Positions 14,673 to 19,850 of a stretch of 19,850 bases of DNA are shown here, one piece after another. Every line of letters starts with the position of its first letter. Within the stretch, counting starts at the first letter, position 1. The notes beneath the pieces are model-generated. The model was given only the letters and a program-made list of their open reading frames with translations, was not told the origin of the DNA and did no database searches. This DNA comes from a bacterium. GTDB lineage: Bacteria > SZUA-79 > Acidulodesulfobacterales > Acidulodesulfobacteraceae. The stretch is taken from NCBI GenBank assembly GCA_021788495.1, contig JAJYKQ010000016.1, positions 1 to 19,850 of the forward strand, read 5' to 3'. The translations under genes and the position numbers were made by a program.

Positions 14673-15794
14673 CTAAACGTTAAGCTTTGAAGCTATCACT
14701 CCTGCTTCGTCGAAAGTAAGCATATTATTATACATATCAAGCGCGGTTTCTATTATCTTCATGGCAATAACCGCCCCCGTCCCTTCGCCGAGCCTCATAG
14801 ACAGGTTTAATACCGGCTCTTTGCCTATGAGAGAAACCGCAGTTTTATGGCCTTTTTCTTCGGAAAGATGACCCATGAACATATAATCGGAAACAGCGGG
14901 ATTTATATTTAGAGCTATTAAAGCCCCCGCTGTGGAAATAAAACCGTCCGTTACTACGGGCGTCCTGTTTAGAGCGCATCCTATCATAAATCCTGCTATA
15001 GCTCCTATCTCCAATCCGCCGACGCCGGCAAGGACGTCTATGGCATCTGCGTCTGCACCGTTTTGTATATTCGATTCAACGGCTTTTCTAATAATTGCAG
15101 CTTTTTTCTTAATTACGGCGGCGCTAACGCCCGTTCCTTTTCCGCAGACGAGTTCCGGAGATTTATTTGAATAAAAGCAGGTAATCGCAGAGGCGGGCGT
15201 TGTATTGCCTATGCCCATATCGCCGGTTGCGCATATTTTAGCCCCTTTTTCTTTAATTACCGTATCGGCGGTTTCTATGCCTTTTAAAATGGATTCTACT
15301 GCTTCTTTTTCGGTCATTGCAGGTCCTTTATAAATATTAAAAGTGCCTTTTTTTACTTTTCCGCTTATAAAATTATCTGCTTTAAACGGCGCATCGCTTT
15401 TTATTCCAACGTCTATTACCATAACGTCTGCGCCGACCGAACCGGCTATCGCGTTAATTGCAGCTCCGCCGCTTAAAAAATTTTTTACCATTTGAAGCGT
15501 AACGTCCTGCTTAAAGAGGCTGACACCCTCTTCTACGACCCCGTGGTCTCCGGCAAAAACGCACACTAATTTATTGATTTTTCCCGAAGACTTTAAACCG
15601 CTATTTAAAAAAGGCCTCTCTTCTTCGGTTATAGCCGCCACGTCTTTTACGAACTCTTCTAATCTGCCGAGGCTGCCTTTCGGCTTAATGAGCTTATTAA
15701 GCCTGTCTTCTGCAATTTTATAAAACTTTTTTTTATTAACCGGTTCTATTCGATTTGCGATAGAAAATAAGTAATCTTTATTCTTCTTATTCAT
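14673..15794 (-). CDS. cobT: Nicotinate-nucleotide:benzimidazole phosphoribosyltransferase
   Basis: CobT transfers the phosphoribosyl group of nicotinate mononucleotide to a benzimidazole base and so activates the cobamide lower ligand. The 373-residue protein has PKGSLGRLEE (38-47), FAGDHGVVEEGVS (80-92), TGDMGIGNTTPASAI (190-204) and the catalytic Glu337 in LGEGTGA (335-341). CobT homologues accept several benzimidazoles, so 5-hydroxybenzimidazole from the neighbouring BzaF candidate is a plausible substrate. The ATG lacks a good ribosome site nearby (AGGA is over 20 bases upstream). It has a likely promoter of its own at the end of cobU and a 180-base leader with stable stems. Confidence 0.95.
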   Translation of the reverse strand: MNKKNKDYLFSIANRIEPVNKKKFYKIAEDRLNKLIKPKGSLGRLEEFVKDVAAITEEERPFLNSGLKSSGKINKLVCVFAGDHGVVEEGVSLFKQDVTLQMVKNFLSGGAAINAIAGSVGADVMVIDVGIKSDAPFKADNFISGKVKKGTFNIYKGPAMTEKEAVESILKGIETADTVIKEKGAKICATGDMGIGNTTPASAITCFYSNKSPELVCGKGTGVSAAVIKKKAAIIRKAVESNIQNGADADAIDVLAGVGGLEIGAIAGFMIGCALNRTPVVTDGFISTAGALIALNINPAVSDYMFMGHLSEEKGHKTAVSLIGKEPVLNLSMRLGEGTGAVIAMKIIETALDMYNNMLTFDEAGVIASKLNV

Positions 15795-15822
15795 ATTTTT
15801 ATTTATATTCTTATTAGTCCTA

Positions 15823-15880
15823 TTATAACGTTATAAGGGCGTTATGCCGACGCCCGCCGTACATAAAAATTAACGGCGTC
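15823..15880 (-). promoter_or_regulatory. cobT leader with mutually exclusive stems
   Basis: On the minus-strand RNA, the segment 15849-15855 can pair either with 15875-15880 (GACGCC/GGCGTC), or, using 15855-15860, with 15873-15878 (CGCCGT/ACGGCG), or with 15837-15842 (GGGCGT/ACGCCC, 7-base loop). A 14-bp perfect palindrome TTATAACGTTATAA (15823-15836) follows directly. This competing-stem layout resembles an attenuator-type leader, but no known riboswitch motif is recognised. Confidence 0.35.
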
Positions 15881-15940
15881 ACTGCATCCGGCAAATACCG
15901 TTTATCGATATATATACGCTGTTTTTTACAAGCCGATTTT

Positions 15941-15974
15941 AAATTAATTGCGCAATAAAATTAATTGCGCAATA
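15941..15974. promoter_or_regulatory. Tandem 17-bp repeats with palindromic cores, candidate operator
   Basis: AAATTAATTGCGCAATA occurs twice without a gap (15941-15957, 15958-15974). Each copy holds the 10-bp perfect palindrome ATTGCGCAAT (15947-15956, 15964-15973). The second palindrome ends at the predicted start of the cobT promoter and the first lies 17 bp downstream, positions where a repressor would block transcription. Confidence 0.55.
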
Positions 15975-15979
15975 GATTC

Positions 15980-16008
15980 ATTATAAATTAGAGTTTATTT
16001 CAACGCAA
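15980..16008 (-). promoter_or_regulatory. Predicted cobT promoter at the end of cobU
   Basis: On the minus strand TTGCGT (16003-16008), a 17-base spacer and a perfect TATAAT (15980-15985) predict a start near 15973. The -35 and spacer overlap the last codons of cobU. cobT and the genes after it may therefore be expressed separately from cobU. Confidence 0.6.
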
Positions 16009-16705
16009 TAGGATTTCCGGCTATTACGCAGAATGATTTGTCTGAAACGGCGGAAAGCTTCTGTTCCATTATACCGTTTAATTCTACGAATTTTCTGACG
16101 TATGCATCTAAGGAAACCAAATTAAAGCCGAGTGAATCGGAAACCGTTACTACGGAACATCTTATGGAGGAAAGATATTCGGCAAACTTCAAAACCGTTT
16201 CTGCGGCAGAATCGAAATATTTTATGCCGGTAAAAAAAGATGAAAGCCATAAAGTCATAGAATCTATTAATATTACGCATCTTTCTGCAATTCGTTCATC
16301 CGGAAGAGAATTGAAAACAGCATCTATTTCGGCAGTTAAATCGCCGAAATTTTCATGCACGGCAAAAGCTTTATTCCGTTTTTCCTTATGCCTTATAATT
16401 TTTAAAAACATTTCTCTGTCTTTTATATCCGCTGCAGCACCGATTTCGTTTTTATTTTGTCTATTATCTTCTGCATTTAATTCGGCGTCCGCATTATTAT
16501 TCGAGCCTGACTTAGTCTTCGTATTTGCGGTAGCCATAAAATGAAGCAGCGAAAAATTATCGGCATTTGTTTTCGTTCCGCCTGTTATACCGCCTGACAT
16601 TCCTGCATCTGCAATAATATTTGACTTATAAAGCGCAAGCGCCGTATTCTCTGCAAACTGCGACTTGCCGGAAGAAATTCCGCCTGTAATAAAAATTTTC
16701 GGCAT
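15995..16705 (-). CDS. cobU: Adenosylcobinamide kinase / guanylyltransferase
   Basis: CobU phosphorylates adenosylcobinamide and then transfers GMP to give adenosylcobinamide-GDP. The 236-residue protein has the P-loop ITGGISSGKSQFAE (6-19). His106 in IIRHKEKR corresponds to the guanylylated His. LIDSMTLWLSSFF (147-158 region) matches the family's CLTLWLSNLL strand, and VIAGNPIAL is the usual C-terminal strand. The family's NEVG segment reads DSLG here (190-193). The usual length is about 180; the excess is an N/K/S-rich insertion (about residues 61-92) plus a Gly/Thr-rich stretch (34-52). The ATG at 16703-16705 has no visible ribosome site. Confidence 0.88.
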   Translation of the reverse strand: MPKIFITGGISSGKSQFAENTALALYKSNIIADAGMSGGITGGTKTNADNFSLLHFMATANTKTKSGSNNNADAELNAEDNRQNKNEIGAAADIKDREMFLKIIRHKEKRNKAFAVHENFGDLTAEIDAVFNSLPDERIAERCVILIDSMTLWLSSFFTGIKYFDSAAETVLKFAEYLSSIRCSVVTVSDSLGFNLVSLDAYVRKFVELNGIMEQKLSAVSDKSFCVIAGNPIALK

Positions 16706-16720
16706 ATTTTTAAATTAATT

Positions 16721-16753
16721 TTTAATATTTAATATTTAATATTTAATATTTAA
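16721..16753. repeat. 7-bp microsatellite at the stop codon of the EAL gene
   Basis: TTTAATA is repeated four times, followed by TTTAA. The repeat forms most of the 37-bp gap between the EAL gene and cobU and includes the last codon and stop of the EAL gene. No promoter for cobU is visible there. Confidence 0.8.
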
Positions 16754-19388
16754 AAAGCAGTTTCTTAAAATTTTCAATTTCTAAAGGCTTGGAAAGCAGA
16801 AAACCCTGGATATAATTGCATCCTAATTTTTTTAATAGATTAAACTGCTCGTCGGTTTCTACGCCCTCGGCTATGGATTTAATATTTAATTTTTTGGAAA
16901 GATAGATTATTGTTTCGACGATATATCTCGAGTGTTTGTCCGAAAGCATTTTCCTGACGAAAGATATGTCTATTTTAAGTACATCGAAAGGAAGATCGGC
17001 AAGATAAGAAAGGGATGAATATCCCGTTCCGAAATCGTCTATCGAAAGCCCAAACCCTTTTTCCTTTAAACTTTTTAATAGAGCGGAAGAATGTTCCAAA
17101 TCGTTTATAAAAGTTCTTTCTACTATCTCTAGATTTAACAAATTAGGTTTTATGCCGTTTTTGCTTAAGGATTCGTTAATATTATCCGTCAGTTTAGGGT
17201 CGATAAAACTGGCGGGAGAGATATTTATAGAAATAGGCACCGCTTTAAGTCCTTCGTCTATCCAGCTTCTTATATTAAAAGCTACGTCTTCCAGTATCCA
17301 TTTCTCTACCCTGGTAATCATTCCGTTCTGCTCCATAAACGGTATGAACTCCATAGGAGGGACTATCTTTCCGTCTTTACGCCATCTCAAAAGAGCTTCG
17401 GCTCCTTTTAAGTAGCCTGTTTTTACGTCGAAATACGGCTGATAGTGCAACAAGAATTGATTTTTTTCCAAAGCTTCGCTTAGGCCGTTTTTTAGCTCCA
17501 CTCTTTTTCTGGCAGATTCATCGAATTCCTTTCTAAAAAAACTAATGCCGTTTTCGCCTTTTAACTTTGCGTTTAAAAGCGCGGATTCAGCTTTGTCTAA
17601 AATATCCTGCGAAACGCCGGCATCTTTAGGGTAAAGCGATATTCCCACGTTAAACGATATATTAATATTTTTTTTATCTTTACCGTGCATTATGTAATAA
17701 GGCTCGTTAAGATCGGCTAAAATTCTGTTAATTACGTTAAGCGCATCTTCGTCGAATTTTAAAAGTTTTAAAAATACGGCAAATTTGTCGCTTTCCCATC
17801 TTGCCAAAATATCGTGGCTTTTAATTATTTTTTTTATCTTACCTGACGTTTCAAGCAGTATTTTACTGCCGGTTTCAAAGCCGTAAGTATGGTTTATAAG
17901 GGAAAAATTGACGGGATTTATAATGGCCAGGGCGCAATGATAATCCATATTCATATAAGATGCGTCTTTTATGAATGCGTCTATCTTTTCTTTAAGCAGT
18001 TTTTTATTAGGCAGTCCGGTAAGCTGGTCGAAATTTATCAGCTGTTCTATTGTTTCTTTGGCTTTTATTTCGCCGGTAATGTCTTTTCCTGTAGCTATAT
18101 AATACTCCGCTTCGCTTTCAGAATAATTGCTGCCGTATGAATCTTTATCTTTGCTTTTTGATTTAAAAGGCGTAACGGTCGTATAGCAATATATGCCTTG
18201 ACCTGCTTTAGTTTTATAGATAAATATATCGGTTAAAACTTCGCCTGAAATAATAGTTGCGAGAAATCTTTCGGCTATGGCTCTTTTTCCGGAACTGCCT
18301 TCGAATATTTTTGAATAATGTTCACCTATTAGTTCGTCAGCGGAATAGCCGAATATTTTATATGCGCTTTCGTTTACGAATAATATTTTGAAATATTTGT
18401 CTAAAATGACAGCAAAATCTGAACCTGAATTCAAAGCAGTGCGAATCATAAAATGCCATTTTTCGTCTTCGATTTTGTCTAGGGTATAATTTATATCCAT
18501 CATAATTTCTTTTAACAAATTATATGTATCTTTTTTAAAGAATTCTCTTTTGTTTGCATATAAAGAAAGAACGCCTATAGTTTTTGCTTTTTTTATAATA
18601 GGAACTGCCGCGCTCGAAAGAAATCCTCTTTTAGCCTGCTCTTCTCTCCACGGCAAAACCATAGTATTTTTTAGGGTATCGTTGTTAATAACTATTTTTG
18701 TTTTTGTAAAAGACGTAATAAGCGGCCCTTTTTTAGCTTCAGGTGTGTTTAGGTGGCTCTCCAGATATTTTAAATAATCGCTTTTTTTATTATAAAAAGA
18801 AGCTTTTATGTTGAGGCCTGAATCGAAAAGAATTATAAAAGAATCTGCAAATAAACCTTTATCGGTTATCTTTGCAGATATGTCGGAAAATAAAGTATTC
18901 TCGTCTTTTGCCCTTACGATAAGCTGGTTGATTTCGGACAGCGTAGCATACATAGTTTGAAGCGACTTAAAAGAGCCAAATAAACCGTCGTACATATTCT
19001 GCTTTGAAACATCCTGCACCATAACCAATCCTGCGGGCTTGCCGCAGTAAAATACCGTGTATGCAAAAACGACGGTAGGTTTAAACACGCCTCCTTTCGT
19101 AACGTGCATATGGCTTATTTGCTCAGTGGAAAAAACTTCTCCTTTTATTCTTTTTCCTGTAAGTTTTTTTACTTCCGCCTTGTATTCGTCCGAAATTATA
19201 TCAAACGGCGTCAAGTTTTTGAGTTCTTCTTCGGAATAGCCTATAAAATCCCTGAATGCTTGATTTGAATATATTATTTTGCAGTCTTTCTGATAAATAA
19301 AAAAACCTATTAACTTTGAGCCTAACAGGGCTTCGATAAACCCTCCGGCATTGAGATTTTTAACGCTGAAATCTTCCGTTTTTTTCAT
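16743..19388 (-). CDS. PAS-GAF-PAS-GGDEF-EAL protein, predicted c-di-GMP phosphodiesterase
   Basis: The 881-residue soluble sensor protein has a PAS domain (about 20-130, with YSNQAFRDFIGYSEEEL), a GAF domain (about 145-305, with SSAAVPIIKKAKTIGVLSLY), a second PAS (about 310-440, with GYSADELIGEHYSKIFEG), GGDEF (about 450-615) and EAL (about 628-881). The GGDEF signature is degenerate: RWESDKF at 530-536 instead of R-x-GGDEF, so cyclase activity is not expected. The EAL domain keeps EALLRW (664-669), NISPASF, DDFGTGYSSL (784-793), LKIDISFV, AEGVE and QGFLLSKP, so it should hydrolyse c-di-GMP. There is no membrane segment. A Ser/Lys-rich loop (409-428) lies in PAS2. The ATG has no clear ribosome site. 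cobU follows 37 bp downstream; a functional link is not evident. Confidence 0.93.
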   Translation of the reverse strand: MKKTEDFSVKNLNAGGFIEALLGSKLIGFFIYQKDCKIIYSNQAFRDFIGYSEEELKNLTPFDIISDEYKAEVKKLTGKRIKGEVFSTEQISHMHVTKGGVFKPTVVFAYTVFYCGKPAGLVMVQDVSKQNMYDGLFGSFKSLQTMYATLSEINQLIVRAKDENTLFSDISAKITDKGLFADSFIILFDSGLNIKASFYNKKSDYLKYLESHLNTPEAKKGPLITSFTKTKIVINNDTLKNTMVLPWREEQAKRGFLSSAAVPIIKKAKTIGVLSLYANKREFFKKDTYNLLKEIMMDINYTLDKIEDEKWHFMIRTALNSGSDFAVILDKYFKILFVNESAYKIFGYSADELIGEHYSKIFEGSSGKRAIAERFLATIISGEVLTDIFIYKTKAGQGIYCYTTVTPFKSKSKDKDSYGSNYSESEAEYYIATGKDITGEIKAKETIEQLINFDQLTGLPNKKLLKEKIDAFIKDASYMNMDYHCALAIINPVNFSLINHTYGFETGSKILLETSGKIKKIIKSHDILARWESDKFAVFLKLLKFDEDALNVINRILADLNEPYYIMHGKDKKNINISFNVGISLYPKDAGVSQDILDKAESALLNAKLKGENGISFFRKEFDESARKRVELKNGLSEALEKNQFLLHYQPYFDVKTGYLKGAEALLRWRKDGKIVPPMEFIPFMEQNGMITRVEKWILEDVAFNIRSWIDEGLKAVPISINISPASFIDPKLTDNINESLSKNGIKPNLLNLEIVERTFINDLEHSSALLKSLKEKGFGLSIDDFGTGYSSLSYLADLPFDVLKIDISFVRKMLSDKHSRYIVETIIYLSKKLNIKSIAEGVETDEQFNLLKKLGCNYIQGFLLSKPLEIENFKKLLFKY

Positions 19389-19490
19389 AAATTACTACTA
19401 ATTAAAATTTGCAATAAAACACAATAAAATAAGCAATAAAAATAATTTTTATTATTATATCTTATTATATCATTAAAGCAATATTAATCA

Positions 19491-19547
19491 ACAACTCAAA
19501 TTGGCCGTGTCAAGCCAAAATAAAAATGCCACAACTCAAATTGGCCG
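19491..19547. mobile_element. Direct repeats resembling an IS21-type terminus
   Basis: ACAACTCAAATTGGCCG occurs at 19491-19507 and 19531-19547, with exactly a 40-bp period. Between them lies TGTCAAGCCAAAATAAAAATGCC. A TGTCA start followed by short repeats of this kind resembles the multiple terminal repeats of IS21-family elements as I remember them. No transposase (IstA/IstB) is present, so this would be a solo end or relic. Confidence 0.4.
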
Positions 19548-19625
19548 ATAGAAATTTTCGTCCTTTCGCCCCGTCCATTTTTGAGCATTTTTTTTAGTCC
19601 GAAGATATTTTTCTCTTTTAAAAAA

Positions 19626-19647
19626 TTTGGGACAAATTTGGGACAAA
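19626..19647. repeat. Two perfect tandem 11-bp copies
   Basis: TTTGGGACAAA is repeated twice without a gap, about 90 bp from the tRNA fragment. It may mark recombinase arm-type sites or just be a local duplication. Confidence 0.8.
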
Positions 19648-19739
19648 AATTTTATAAAAATTATAAAATTTATGCAAATTATAATCAATATAAAATTTCT
19701 TAAGGTAGTCTGGAAAGGCTTATTTACTGCGGTTTTGAA

Positions 19740-19789
19740 TGGTGGCGGTGAGAGGAATCAAACCTCTGACACTACGGATATGAGCCGTA
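19740..19789 (-). tRNA. 3' half of a tRNA-Met(CAT), likely attachment-site remnant
   Basis: Read on the minus strand, the fragment has a 5-bp anticodon stem TACGG/CCGTA with loop CTCATAT (anticodon CAT at 19780-19782) and a 5-base variable region GTGTC. A T-arm AGAGG/CCTCT with loop TTTGATT follows, then the 3' acceptor strand CACCGCC, discriminator A and encoded CCA. The matching 5' strand (GGCGGTG) and the D-arm are missing: the sequence to the right of 19789 is AT-rich and unrelated. The T-loop has T where C56 is almost invariant. A complete tRNA is therefore excluded. A 3'-half copy is what tRNA-targeting integrases leave at the far end of an inserted element. By orientation, the insert and the intact tRNA should lie to the right of the window. 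Confidence 0.75.
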
Positions 19790-19850
19790 AAGTATTTTGA
19801 ACTAACTTATTCATTTAATTAAATAATTTATATTATAAAAAATAGGCTGT

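Larger units (their letters stand above)
19389..19850. other. Gene-free, AT-rich junction region
   Basis: No convincing coding region is seen on either strand. The stretch holds, from left to right, AT-rich leader sequence of the EAL gene, a pair of 17-bp direct repeats resembling an IS end, an 11-bp tandem repeat, and a 3'-half tRNA. Together they suggest the edge of an integrated or decayed mobile region. Confidence 0.7.

Noticed and set aside
14398..14676. 92-residue open frame covering the cobT-cobS gap
   Set aside because: It starts antisense inside cobS and its second half is the inverted-repeat element; no ribosome site.
13397..15994. Cobalamin riboswitch in one of the cob operon gaps
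   Set aside because: I looked on the minus strand of all three gaps for the conserved GCCACTG box and the surrounding core and found none. A covariance-model search would settle it.
16038..16544. 168-residue open frame on the plus strand
   Set aside because: It is antisense to cobU, which has clear family motifs; no ribosome site or promoter supports it.
19491..19547. CRISPR array
   Set aside because: Only two 17-bp repeats with one 23-bp spacer, no third copy and no cas genes.
19548..19739. Truncated integrase next to the tRNA fragment
   Set aside because: Translations of both strands give only short stop-bounded pieces with no recombinase motif.
19740..19850. Complete tRNA gene
   Set aside because: The 5' acceptor strand and D-arm are absent; the sequence beyond 19789 is AT-rich and cannot pair with CACCGCC.

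Overview
The window suggests an AT-rich, Gram-negative, probably anaerobic or microaerophilic bacterium. The evidence is a lipoprotein signal peptide, a TonB-type protein, a SPOR cell-division protein, RNase G, FtsB, and a cobamide gene cluster that includes a likely oxygen-independent lower-ligand enzyme. The gene content looks deltaproteobacterial in the broad sense, but I cannot place the organism firmly from sequence alone. TTG start codons are used several times (manC, the SPOR gene, rng). Several strong sigma70-type promoters are visible, some with a consensus -35, a 17-bp spacer and a consensus -10.

Left part (1-1742). A minus-strand lipoprotein with a 21-bp/7-residue proline-glycine repeat runs off the left edge under a consensus promoter. 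Next is a P-loop protein resembling phage-type deoxynucleoside monophosphate kinases. It is divergent from a small unknown gene that has its own good promoter.

Central part (1743-10323). Two minus-strand nucleotide-sugar genes (manC, ugd) point to polysaccharide precursor synthesis. A TonB-like gene is divergent from purC, and a 23-bp palindrome overlaps the purC -35. A typical 2-Cys peroxiredoxin follows under a near-consensus promoter. Then comes a two-gene unit, a four-cysteine small protein and a SPOR-domain membrane protein. rng (plus strand) converges on ftsB.

Cobamide cluster (10295-16705, all minus strand, read right to left): cobU - cobT - cobS - cobB - thiC-like gene - ftsB. The ThiC-family gene is the last cobamide-related gene, 27 bp after cobB. 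Its sequence details and its position favour BzaF (5-hydroxybenzimidazole synthase) over thiamin ThiC. With CobT, CobS and CobU this predicts anaerobic production of a benzimidazolyl cobamide, possibly the 5-hydroxybenzimidazolyl form. Each of the first three intergenic gaps is about 200 bp and holds a different foldable element: tandem palindromes at a predicted cobT promoter plus a leader with competing stems, a 113-bp element with long imperfect inverted repeats, and a 100-bp cloverleaf-like element. I see no cobalamin riboswitch in them.

Right part (16743-19850). A PAS-GAF-PAS-GGDEF-EAL protein has a degenerate GGDEF motif and an intact EAL motif, so it is a predicted c-di-GMP phosphodiesterase. 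Beyond it lie about 460 bases without a gene. They carry a 40-bp-spaced direct repeat resembling an IS21-type end, an 11-bp tandem repeat, and the 3' half of a tRNA-Met(CAT). That half-tRNA is most simply read as the edge of an integrated element lying to the right of the window.

A recurrent oddity is low-complexity N/K/S/G-rich insertions in otherwise conserved enzymes (ManC, CobB, CobU). In CobB the DNA shows recent short tandem duplication.
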